A DNA stretch of 64,000 bases, from assembly GCA_036501365.1 (NCBI GenBank), contig DASYAL010000028.1, forward strand, positions 1 through 64,000, read 5' to 3'. This DNA comes from CAIKMD01 sp036501365. Lineage in GTDB: Bacteria > Pseudomonadota > Alphaproteobacteria > ATCC43930 > CGMCC-115725. Within the stretch, counting starts at the first letter, position 1. Each line of letters begins with the position of its first letter. Made by a program: the position numbers and the translations under genes. Shown in pieces: positions 55,446 to 63,029 of the stretch. The notes beneath the pieces are model-generated. The model saw only the letters and a program-made list of their open reading frames with translations. It had not been told where the DNA came from and ran no database searches.

Positions 55446-56249
55446 ATGTTCGCGAAGATCAATCACATGGCGATCGTGTCGTCCAATCATCTCGGCGTCG
55501 GCAAATTCTACGAAGCGATTTTCGGCATGAAATTCGCTGGCGACCGGCGCGGTGGGCTCGGCGCGGTAACGGTGCGCGATGGCTATGTCGGGCTCAACAT
55601 CAACTCGCGCAAGCCGGGGCGGCCGGGCGGCCTCGATCATTTCGGCGTCGAGGTGCAGGACGTCGAAACGGTCTTTGGACGCATGCGCGCGAAATACCCG
55701 CAGGTGAAATGGTTGAAGCGGCCATCGAGCCGGCCGTATGCCGGCATCTCGACCCATGACCCCGACGGTAACGTCTTCGACCTGTCGCAGAAAGACATGG
55801 CGAATCGCGACGGGCTCTATGTCGAGGAAGACACGCAGCAGCAGCGCTACATCAACCACTACGCCGTGCGGACGATGCGGCCGGAGCTCTGCGCCGAATT
55901 CTATCGCGACGTGCTCGATCTGACGCCGACGAACCGCCAGCAAGGCGATCCGAACTACTATCTCACCGATGGCCGCATCACCCTTGAGATCATGCCATGG
56001 GACGTGCAGGTCTTCGACAAGACCGGCATCGCGCGGCCGGGTCCCGACCATATCGGTTTCAAGGTCGAGGACGCCGAGAAGGTCAAGAAGGAGATCGAGG
56101 AGCTGGCGCTGCGCGCCGGCCATTACGGGCCCTGGCCGCTCGATCGCGACGAGGACAGCGTGCGCGGCGAGATCCTGAAGCGCAGCTGTCCGCTCGGGAC
56201 CTACCAGTTCTGCGATAACGACGGCGTGATGTTCGACATCGCGAGCTGA
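55446..56249 (+). CDS. VOC-family protein, two-domain glyoxalase/extradiol dioxygenase fold
   Basis: A 267-residue protein with two vicinal-oxygen-chelate domains. Domain 1 has INHMAIVSS and DHFGVEVQDVE; domain 2 has INHYAVRTM, DHIGFKVED and an ending FDIAS. In extradiol dioxygenases the metal is held by His-His-Glu of the second domain; here the two His are present but the third ligand would be Asp or another Glu, so ring-cleaving activity is uncertain. The start at ATG 55446 is preceded by GAGG. It is divergent from the iron-type binding-protein gene and convergent with the dienelactone hydrolase. Confidence 0.85.
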   Translation: MFAKINHMAIVSSNHLGVGKFYEAIFGMKFAGDRRGGLGAVTVRDGYVGLNINSRKPGRPGGLDHFGVEVQDVETVFGRMRAKYPQVKWLKRPSSRPYAGISTHDPDGNVFDLSQKDMANRDGLYVEEDTQQQRYINHYAVRTMRPELCAEFYRDVLDLTPTNRQQGDPNYYLTDGRITLEIMPWDVQVFDKTGIARPGPDHIGFKVEDAEKVKKEIEELALRAGHYGPWPLDRDEDSVRGEILKRSCPLGTYQFCDNDGVMFDIAS

Positions 56250-56253
56250 GCCG

Positions 56254-57039
56254 CTACTCCGCCGCGCCGGCGAGTGCAGCCGGGCAGAGCTTATCCGCCA
56301 GGAACGCTTTCGAGCGCGTCATCCCGAGGTGCGCTGCTTCGGGGAAGCGGCTATTGCCAAGGCTGAAACCGTGATCCGCCTCGTAGATGTAATAAGTGAA
56401 GTCCTTGCCCGCGGCTGTCATCGCCGCGGCGAAAGCCGGGATTTTGCCGGTGATCGGCGTATCGGTCGAGGCGTAATGGCCTTCGAGCGGGCAGACGATA
56501 TTCGGTACGAGATTGAGCTTGGGCGGGCTGCCGTAATGGATGACGCCGGCCGCGAGTGCGGCGCCGGTCGCGGCGAGCTCGCCGACCAGCCGTCCGCCCA
56601 TGCAGAAGCCGATCGCGCCGACGGCGCGGAGGTCGCGCTGCGCATGCAAGCGCTCATGGGCCGCGCGGACGATCTCGATATAGGTGTGGCCCGGCCGCGC
56701 ATTGATCCAGTCGCGCGCCTTGAGGATCGCCGCCTGCTCCTCGGCTGAATGCTGCGCGAAGACTGCTTTCTGCTTGGCCGGGTCTGCGCCCATATGCGCG
56801 GCGATCTCGATGATCTCGTGCCGATGCTGCCTGAAGCCGGGATCGCTCGCATAGATGTTGGGCGAGGCCGCGTAATAGCCCGCGGCGGCGAAGGCTTCGC
56901 AGAGCCGCTCGATATGCTCATCAATGCCCATGATGGCATGGATGACGAGCAGCGCCGGCCAGGGTGGCGCGTCGGCCGGCTTGGCGATGAAGCCGGGAAG
57001 CTCGCCGCCGATCTTTGCCCATTCGCCGCGGATCGTCAT
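56254..57039 (-). CDS. Dienelactone hydrolase-family protein
   Basis: A 261-residue alpha/beta hydrolase of the dienelactone hydrolase type. The nucleophile is Cys146 in GFCMGG, the acid should lie around residues 190-200 and the histidine in EADHGFS (about 222), making the Cys-Asp-His triad of this family. Members open lactones formed after aromatic ring cleavage, and the genes around it fit such a role. The start at ATG 57039 follows AAGGAGAAA. It ends 4 nt from the VOC gene stop. Confidence 0.9.
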   Translation of the reverse strand: MTIRGEWAKIGGELPGFIAKPADAPPWPALLVIHAIMGIDEHIERLCEAFAAAGYYAASPNIYASDPGFRQHRHEIIEIAAHMGADPAKQKAVFAQHSAEEQAAILKARDWINARPGHTYIEIVRAAHERLHAQRDLRAVGAIGFCMGGRLVGELAATGAALAAGVIHYGSPPKLNLVPNIVCPLEGHYASTDTPITGKIPAFAAAMTAAGKDFTYYIYEADHGFSLGNSRFPEAAHLGMTRSKAFLADKLCPAALAGAAE

Positions 57040-57103
57040 CGCTTTCTCCTTCCGGTATCGCGGGATTATACTATGGCGAGACAGTCGAGGAGGCGAGGGC
57101 AGG

Positions 57104-58204
57104 ATGAGCGCGAGCGTGCAGGCGGCGGTGATGACCGAGCCGCGTCGGACCGAGGTGAGGGAATTCGCGCTGCCGGAGATTCCGCCCGATGCCGGGCTGA
57201 TGCGGGTCGAGGCAACGGGCATCTGCGGCAGCGATTGGGGCATGTATCTCTCGCAGAAGCCGGGACCGCGCATCCTCGGTCATGAGATGATCGGCGTCAT
57301 CGAGAAGCTCGGCGATGTCGCGCGGGCGCGCTGGGGCGTCAAGGAAGGCGATGTCGTCGCGCTCGAGGAGTATCTGCCCTGCGGCCATTGCGAATATTGC
57401 CGCACCGGCGAATACCGTTCCTGCCTCGAGACCGATACGCGCATTGCCGGCAGCATCCGTTACGGCTCGACGCCGTTGACCGTCGCGCCCGCGCTCTGGG
57501 GCGGCTACGCGCAATATCTCTATATGCATCCGCGCAGCGTGCTGCATCGCGTGCCTGCGGGCGTGCCGTCGCATATTGCGGCGATGGCGCTGCCGATCGG
57601 CAACGGCTTTCAATGGGCCTATCTCGATGGCGGCGCGGCGCCAGGCAAGACGGTGGTCGTTCAGGGCCCTGGTCAGCAGGGTCTCGGCTGCGTCATCGCT
57701 GCGAAATCGGCCGGCGCCGAGCTCATCATCGTCTCGGGCCTGAAGCGCGACGAGCGGCGGCTTGGGGTAGCGAAGGAACTGGGCGCGCATCACACCGTGA
57801 TGGTCGATCAGGACAATCTCGGCGAGGCGGTGAAGCGCATCACCAATGGCCGCATGGCGGACATCGTAATCGATTCGAGCGGCGGCGGGCCGGACATCGT
57901 CAACCCGGCGCTGGCGATGCTGAGGAAGCGCGGCATCCTCGTCATGTCGACGCGCAAAGGCGCGGTCGATGGCTTCGACCTCAACCAGATGGTCGACAAG
58001 CAGATCGTGGTGCGCGGCACGCGCGGCCACAGCTACGGCGCGGTCGAGCTGGCGCTGAAGACGATGGCGGCGAGGACCTTCCCGTTGGAGAAGATGTCGA
58101 GCCACGTCGTCGGCCTCAAGGAGATCGACCACGCCTTGAAGATGGTCGGCGGCGAGAGCGAGGAGCGCTCGATCCACATTACCGTCGATCCGTGGAAGAA
58201 CTGA
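57104..58204 (+). CDS. Zinc-dependent alcohol dehydrogenase (MDR family)
   Basis: A 366-residue medium-chain alcohol dehydrogenase. Catalytic zinc ligands are Cys41 (GICGSD) and His60-Glu61 (GHE), and structural zinc is held by Cys93, Cys96, Cys99 and Cys107 (CGHCEYCRTGEYRSC). The NAD-binding GPGQQGLGCV lies near 189. The start at ATG 57104 follows GAGGGCAGG. It is divergent from the dienelactone hydrolase gene (64 nt) and faces the leaderless binding-protein gene. The substrate is unknown, possibly a threonine- or sorbitol-type alcohol or an alcohol from the catabolic route. Confidence 0.92.
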   Translation: MSASVQAAVMTEPRRTEVREFALPEIPPDAGLMRVEATGICGSDWGMYLSQKPGPRILGHEMIGVIEKLGDVARARWGVKEGDVVALEEYLPCGHCEYCRTGEYRSCLETDTRIAGSIRYGSTPLTVAPALWGGYAQYLYMHPRSVLHRVPAGVPSHIAAMALPIGNGFQWAYLDGGAAPGKTVVVQGPGQQGLGCVIAAKSAGAELIIVSGLKRDERRLGVAKELGAHHTVMVDQDNLGEAVKRITNGRMADIVIDSSGGGPDIVNPALAMLRKRGILVMSTRKGAVDGFDLNQMVDKQIVVRGTRGHSYGAVELALKTMAARTFPLEKMSSHVVGLKEIDHALKMVGGESEERSIHITVDPWKN

Positions 58205-58206
58205 GA

Positions 58207-58226
58207 CGCCGGTCGATCAGCCGGCG
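58207..58226. terminator. Possible bidirectional terminator hairpin
   Basis: The stem CGCCGG (58207-58212) and CCGGCG (58221-58226) encloses an 8-nt loop between two convergent stop codons. On the plus strand a short T-rich tract (GTTCTTT) follows. It would end both the alcohol dehydrogenase and the binding-protein transcripts. Confidence 0.4.
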
Positions 58227-59116
58227 CGTTCTTTGAGCGCCGCACGGGCGAAGCTCAGATCCCACATCACCAGCGGGTTGAAGTCCCCGAGATCGGGCAT
58301 GCGCGGTAGCGCCATGCGCCGCGTATTGGCGATGCCCTCCGCGGTCGGAACCGGCATCTCCGATAGCTCGCCGCGCAGGATTTCGTAGACCCGCTCCATC
58401 GCCGGACGGCCGTCGAGCTTCAAGAGCTTGACCGGCTCGCCCATGCAGATGTCGAGCGCGGCGGCCGGATCATGCTTGAAAAGACGCGAGGCATCGAAGG
58501 CCGCCTCGACCAGCGTCTGCAGATCGGCACGGCGCGCGGCGGCAACGCTTTCGAGCGTGGTCAGCGTGACGTTGCCGATGAAGCCGTAGGGCTCCGCGTC
58601 CAATTCCTTGAGACCGGCTTGGCGCGGCTCGTCCTGATAGAAATTGGTGACGAAGGTGCCGTGGCATTCGCCCGACACCACCTTCTTCCATTGGCCCCAG
58701 CGGCCGACTTCGTCTTCCGAGTAGGTGATCGTTTGCACCTCGTCCGCGAGGCCGTGGTCCTTGAGCCAGAGGCTCGGGATGAGCTGCGAGGGGCCGATAC
58801 CGCGCACCGCGAATTTCTTGCCGCGCAGCTCGGCGACGCTCCGGATGCTGGGATGGACAAAGAGTTTCTCGTTGAGGGTCGAGACCGCGGTCGCGATACT
58901 GACCAACGGTTGGCCCTTGGCGCGCAGCGCCTGAAGCTGCCAGTAGTTCTCGGCGAGGATGTCGGTCGCGCCTTCCAGAAGGAATTCGGGAAATCGTCCG
59001 CCGAGTTCGGCCTTGGTGAGCACGACCTCAAGCCCGAGGCGCTTCCCCGCCGCTTGCAGCGTATAAAGATAGGGCGCGCGATCGTAATCGCGATAGAGAA
59101 TACGGATCGTGCTCAT
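58217..59116 (-). CDS. NMT1-like solute-binding family protein without signal peptide
   Basis: A 299-residue protein with the fold of ABC binding proteins (RILYRDYDRAPYLYTLQAAG, ILAENYWQLQALRAKGQPLV and VAELRGKKFAVRGIGPSQLI, the last being the hinge motif). The N-terminus begins directly with the first strand, so no export signal is present. This family contains cytoplasmic enzymes as well as receptors (for example NMT1-type pyrimidine synthases and desulfurase-like proteins), so an enzymatic role is possible. It is followed by the RidA gene upstream on the same strand (21-nt gap) and may be co-transcribed with it. Confidence 0.8.
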   Translation of the reverse strand: MSTIRILYRDYDRAPYLYTLQAAGKRLGLEVVLTKAELGGRFPEFLLEGATDILAENYWQLQALRAKGQPLVSIATAVSTLNEKLFVHPSIRSVAELRGKKFAVRGIGPSQLIPSLWLKDHGLADEVQTITYSEDEVGRWGQWKKVVSGECHGTFVTNFYQDEPRQAGLKELDAEPYGFIGNVTLTTLESVAAARRADLQTLVEAAFDASRLFKHDPAAALDICMGEPVKLLKLDGRPAMERVYEILRGELSEMPVPTAEGIANTRRMALPRMPDLGDFNPLVMWDLSFARAALKERAG

Positions 59117-59137
59117 GCGCGGCCGCCTCCCGTGCGA

Positions 59138-59527
59138 TTACTTTTGTGTGACGGCGATAAATTCGATCTGGATGATGAAGCCGCCGGGCAGCTCGCCGGC
59201 GATCGTGTGACGCACCGGCCGGTCATGCTCGTCCGGGAACATCGCCACCCAGTATTTGTTGACGACCTCGCGCATATTCCGGTCGGCGAGGTAGACGACC
59301 ATCTTGCCGATATCGCCGACCGTGCCGCCGACTTCCTCGACGCAGGCTTTCACATTCGCGAAAGCGTGCTCGATCTGCTTTTCTGCATCCTTCGGCAGCT
59401 CGCCGGTCGCCAAATCCGTGCCAGAGAGCGCCGAGGAGAAAATCACGTTGCCCACCCGCGTCACGGTAGGGAAGGGCTGCTTGTGCATAGGCTTTCCCTT
59501 GGGGTGTGCGCCTTGGCGATGCTTCAT
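59138..59527 (-). CDS. RidA/YjgF family protein
   Basis: A 129-residue protein of the RidA family, trimeric deaminases of reactive enamines/imines. The fold block VTRVGNVIFSSALSGTDLAT, IEHAFANVKACVEEVGGTVG and the conserved Arg region DRPVRHTIAGELPGG are seen; the last contains the residue that fixes the substrate carboxylate. The start at ATG 59527 matches the family start after a short leader. In catabolic clusters for N-containing aromatics RidA-like proteins often act as true hydrolases. It is divergent from the LigJ-like gene. Confidence 0.9.
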   Translation of the reverse strand: MKHRQGAHPKGKPMHKQPFPTVTRVGNVIFSSALSGTDLATGELPKDAEKQIEHAFANVKACVEEVGGTVGDIGKMVVYLADRNMREVVNKYWVAMFPDEHDRPVRHTIAGELPGGFIIQIEFIAVTQK

Positions 59528-59649
59528 GGCTGTCTCCCGTTTGTGTGTTCGTTGCAATTGAAAACAGCATAGAACACTGCGCCTTTTCTTGCCAGAAGCG
59601 GCGGCCTCCGCGATACTCGCCAGCAACAAAAAGGATCAGGAGGCACGCT

Positions 59650-60750
59650 ATGTACAAGGGCAAGAAAGTCATCGACGTTCACGGCCATATCTCGACGCCG
59701 CCGCATTTCCGCGCCGCGGCAATGAACCTGATCGCGCTGCGTACCGCAGCCGAGAGCGCGGCGATGCCGGAAGCGGCGGTGAAGCAAGCGCTTGAGCGGC
59801 ATCTGCGCATGCTCGATGAGCGCAACGTCGACGTGCAGCTGATCTCGCCGCGGCCGGTGGCGATGCTGCACTGGGAGCGGACTTATCTCGTCGAATCCTG
59901 GACCGAGATCACCAATAAGGTGATCTTCGATCAAACGAAAACGCATCCCGACCGTTTCGTCGGCATCGGGCAGTTGCCGCAAAGTCCCGAGATGAACATC
60001 AAGGGCTGCGTCAAGGCGCTGCAGAAATGCGTCGAGGAATACAAATTCGTCGGCGCGACTCTCAACCCCGATCCGGGCGGCGACCGGCAGGCGCCGGGCA
60101 TGGATGACGAGGCGTGGTTCCCTCTCTATGAAAAGGCGGAGCAGCTCCAAGCGACGTTGGTCGTGCATCCATCGATCTCGCGCGATCCGCGGCTCGACCG
60201 TATTCCGCATTCCTATCAATACAACAACATGACCGAGGAGACGCTGGCGACGTTGCTGCTCGAGAACAGCGACGTGTTCCAGCGTTTCCCCAAGCTGAAG
60301 ATCCTCATTTGCCATTGCGGCGGCTGTCTGCGTCGGCTGATGGACGCGGGCGAGGTTGTCGATGCGACCAAACCGTCGCGCGGCGCCGACAACGTCATCG
60401 GCCTCACCGGCGAGCATGGCGGCGGCCAGGCCGCCGGCAAGGCGCAAGCGGTCGACGTGCCGCCGCCGCCAAGTCCCGACCTCGGCGAGAACCTGTTCTT
60501 CGATACCTGCTCTTACGATCCGTTCTACCTCGCCGCAGCGATCCGCCAGCGCGGGCCGCATCGCATGGCGTTCGGCACGGAATCGCCGGGCTCGGGCTCG
60601 GCGCAGCGCAATCCGATCACCGGCCGACCCGCCGACGACATCCTCGCGACCATCGACAGCTTCGACTTCCTCTCGGAGGCGCAGAAGATCCAGATGGTGA
60701 ACACCAATCCCCTGAAGTTCTTCCCGCTGTTGGCCAAGCGCGCGCTCTAA
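59650..60750 (+). CDS. Amidohydrolase-superfamily protein, LigJ-like (4-oxalomesaconate hydratase-type)
   Basis: A 366-residue TIM-barrel metalloenzyme. The metal pair starts with H11 and H13 (VIDVHGH), with further histidines in LVVHPSIS and LICHCGG. The motif GTESPGSGSAQRNPITGRP matches the LigJ-type hydratases of the protocatechuate 4,5-cleavage route, whose members hydrate 4-oxalomesaconate; related members are ACMS-decarboxylase-like enzymes. The start is ATG 59650 after AGGAGGCACG. The gene is followed by a hairpin and converges on the DctP-type receptor gene. The exact substrate cannot be set by sequence alone. Confidence 0.88.
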   Translation: MYKGKKVIDVHGHISTPPHFRAAAMNLIALRTAAESAAMPEAAVKQALERHLRMLDERNVDVQLISPRPVAMLHWERTYLVESWTEITNKVIFDQTKTHPDRFVGIGQLPQSPEMNIKGCVKALQKCVEEYKFVGATLNPDPGGDRQAPGMDDEAWFPLYEKAEQLQATLVVHPSISRDPRLDRIPHSYQYNNMTEETLATLLLENSDVFQRFPKLKILICHCGGCLRRLMDAGEVVDATKPSRGADNVIGLTGEHGGGQAAGKAQAVDVPPPPSPDLGENLFFDTCSYDPFYLAAAIRQRGPHRMAFGTESPGSGSAQRNPITGRPADDILATIDSFDFLSEAQKIQMVNTNPLKFFPLLAKRAL

Positions 60751-60760
60751 AAGAGCGCGC
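60740..60760. terminator. Bidirectional hairpin terminator candidate
   Basis: A perfect 9-bp stem, GCGCGCTCT (60740-60748) with AGAGCGCGC (60752-60760), around an AAA loop, overlapping the stop of the LigJ-like gene and lying before the convergent receptor gene stop at 60769. There is no T tract. Confidence 0.5.
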
Positions 60761-60768
60761 GGCACACC

Positions 60769-61779
60769 TCACTGACCGGGCTTCACGTCGGCCGCAAGCT
60801 CGCGCACTTTCGCAAACACTTTGGCATGGGCGGGATCGATGCCCGCCCAGGCATCGATCATCGGCGAGACTTCCGTCTTCCATTGCGCCGCCTGCGCCGG
60901 CGACAGCGTTGCAACGGTGTGACCCGCCTCTTTCGCGAGCTGTTCGCGGACCTTGACCTCGAATTCGTCGAGGACGCGGCCGACGCGACGGCTCTGCGCT
61001 TCGCCCGAATTCTCGTCGAGGATCTGGCGCACGGCTGGCGGCAGGCCGAGATATTTTACCTTTGCCATCCACACGCCGCCGGGGCCGCCGCCGAGCGAGG
61101 CGAGGATGTGGTAATGCGTCACCTCGTCGAGCTTGAAATCGGGCAGCGGCGCCATCGGAAAGCTCAACCCGTCGGCGGTGCCGCGCTGCAGCGCCTCGTA
61201 AGTGTCGGATAGGCCGATCGAAATCGGCGTGCCGCCGAGCCGCGTGATCATCGCGCTCGGAATTTGCCCGGCGACGATGATGCGCAAGCCGCTGAGGTTT
61301 TGAAGCGGAGCTGAAGGCGCTTTGACGAGATGCAGCGCGACCTGCGGGAAGGCGTAGAAATAAAGCGGCACGATCTGATCGAACTCGGAATCGAGCAGGC
61401 CAGTCTTGTAGAGTCTCCAGAACACCACCGATTCCTGCTCGGCCGAATCCATCACGAACGGCAGCGCCATGACTTGGCTGAGCTGGAACTTTCCGGCGAT
61501 GTAGTTGAGCGAGCCGAAGCTGATCTGCACCACGTCGGCGAGCAGGCGGTCGTAGAAATTCTGGCTGTTGGCGAGCGCGAAGCCGTCGCGTACATCGATC
61601 GAGACGACGCCTTTCCCCGCGGCGGTCACCCGGTTGGCCCAGCCGTGGAAATTCAATTGTCCGACTTGCGACGCGGACGACGAGATCGTCGTCATGATCA
61701 GCCTGGTCTCGTCGGCCTGCGCGCCGTTGGCGGCGAGCAACGCGATCACCGCGACGATAGTCGCTAGATACCGCCGCAT
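60769..61779 (-). CDS. TRAP transporter solute-binding protein, DctP family
   Basis: A 336-residue periplasmic receptor with a signal peptide (YLATIVAVIALLAANGAQA). The conserved central segment LSGLRIIVAGQIPSAMITRL and the YEALQRGTADGLSFP motif are those of DctP-type receptors, where an Arg binds the ligand carboxylate. The start at ATG 61779 overlaps the Rieske oxygenase stop by 1 nt (TGATG), so translation is coupled. No DctQ or DctM membrane gene is present in this window. Confidence 0.93.
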   Translation of the reverse strand: MRRYLATIVAVIALLAANGAQADETRLIMTTISSSASQVGQLNFHGWANRVTAAGKGVVSIDVRDGFALANSQNFYDRLLADVVQISFGSLNYIAGKFQLSQVMALPFVMDSAEQESVVFWRLYKTGLLDSEFDQIVPLYFYAFPQVALHLVKAPSAPLQNLSGLRIIVAGQIPSAMITRLGGTPISIGLSDTYEALQRGTADGLSFPMAPLPDFKLDEVTHYHILASLGGGPGGVWMAKVKYLGLPPAVRQILDENSGEAQSRRVGRVLDEFEVKVREQLAKEAGHTVATLSPAQAAQWKTEVSPMIDAWAGIDPAHAKVFAKVRELAADVKPGQ

Positions 61780-63026
61780 CAGTTTTTGACCACGACGCCA
61801 ATGGCGCGGTCGAATTCCTGCTTCACCGCCTCGGGCATGCCGCTCTGGAACGGGAAGCGCGGCACGCTTCCCGGCGCGACGCGCCGTCCCTGGCCGTCGA
61901 GATTACCCTCGCGGTCCGCGACCGGCAGCGCGACATGCCGCGCGGCGGCGGGATCGCGGATGATTGCTTTCGGATCGCCGCCGGCGGCGATGGTTTCGAG
62001 GTCCTTGAGGAAGCGGCGCCGGATCATCGTGATGCCGAGATCGCTCGCGCCCAAAAACTCCCTGTCGCGCTCGGCGATCGCGCCTTGGCCGATCCAGGCG
62101 ATGAAATCCTGATTCATGATGTGGCTCGAGAGAAAGCGCCCGGTCTTTGCGTCTTTGACCGGTCCGTACCAGGTCGGGATCGCATTCTGCTCGTAAGGCC
62201 GATTTTTTTCCGGCACACGGGCGTAGAACCAGCCAACGCTCAGGGTGTTGGTGTCATCGACCGGCACGCGGAATTCAACATGCGTGCCGGTGAAGAGCGC
62301 ATAAGGCCAGAGGCAGACGCGACCGACCGTCCACAGCGGATCGGCATCGCCGCTGACTTCAGTGATGCGCTTATAGGTATAGCCGTAGTCGAATTCCTCG
62401 AAGCCGACTTTGAGATGCCGCGGCCCGTCGGGTTCGCCTTTGCCGGAATGTCGAATGTCCCAGTTACGGTGCTGCCACTCGTTATGTACGGGATCGATTG
62501 AGTTCTCCTGGCATTGCAGCCAGTTGCATTCGAGCTCCGACAAGACGATCTGGCGAAAGCCGTTCTTCCATTCGAAAAATTCCCAGCGCGGCAGGCACGG
62601 TGCGGGTTGCGGGCCGAGATAGGCCCAGAGCAAGCCGCCGCATTCCTCGACCGGATAGGCTTTGACGCGCACCTGCGCCTTGAGATTCGCCTCGGGATTG
62701 GCGATGTCGTCATAGGGCTGCGCGAGACAGCGGCCGGCGGCATCGAAATACCAGCCGTGATAGGAGCAGCGGATGCCGCAATCCTCGATCAAGCCGTAGG
62801 TCAGATCGGCGCGGCGATGCGGGCAGTGCCGGTCGAGCAGGCCGTAATTCCCGCTGCGGTCCTTGTAGAGGGCGAGGTTTTCGCCCATCAGCCGCACCGG
62901 CTTGGTCGGCGCGTCGTCGAATTCACTGACGCCGGCGATCGGCCACCAGTAGCGCCGCAGCAGCGTGCCCATCGGCGTTCCGGCGCCGGTCCGAGTCAGC
63001 AATTTGTTTTGCTCGGGCGATAGCAT
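61779..63026 (-). CDS. Rieske non-heme iron ring-hydroxylating oxygenase, alpha subunit
   Basis: A 415-residue oxygenase. The Rieske cluster ligands are Cys68-His70 (CPHRR) and Cys87-His90 (CSYHGWYFD). The mononuclear iron ligands are His181 and His186 in NSIDPVHNEWQH, with an Asp ligand expected further on. Such enzymes insert oxygen into aromatic rings or demethylate ethers, using an external reductase not encoded here. It lies 3 nt after the hydantoinase B gene and overlaps the TRAP receptor gene, so all three are one unit. Vanillate-demethylase-like and phthalate-dioxygenase-like enzymes are closest in layout. Confidence 0.93.
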   Translation of the reverse strand: MLSPEQNKLLTRTGAGTPMGTLLRRYWWPIAGVSEFDDAPTKPVRLMGENLALYKDRSGNYGLLDRHCPHRRADLTYGLIEDCGIRCSYHGWYFDAAGRCLAQPYDDIANPEANLKAQVRVKAYPVEECGGLLWAYLGPQPAPCLPRWEFFEWKNGFRQIVLSELECNWLQCQENSIDPVHNEWQHRNWDIRHSGKGEPDGPRHLKVGFEEFDYGYTYKRITEVSGDADPLWTVGRVCLWPYALFTGTHVEFRVPVDDTNTLSVGWFYARVPEKNRPYEQNAIPTWYGPVKDAKTGRFLSSHIMNQDFIAWIGQGAIAERDREFLGASDLGITMIRRRFLKDLETIAAGGDPKAIIRDPAAARHVALPVADREGNLDGQGRRVAPGSVPRFPFQSGMPEAVKQEFDRAIGVVVKN

Positions 63027-63029
63027 GAC

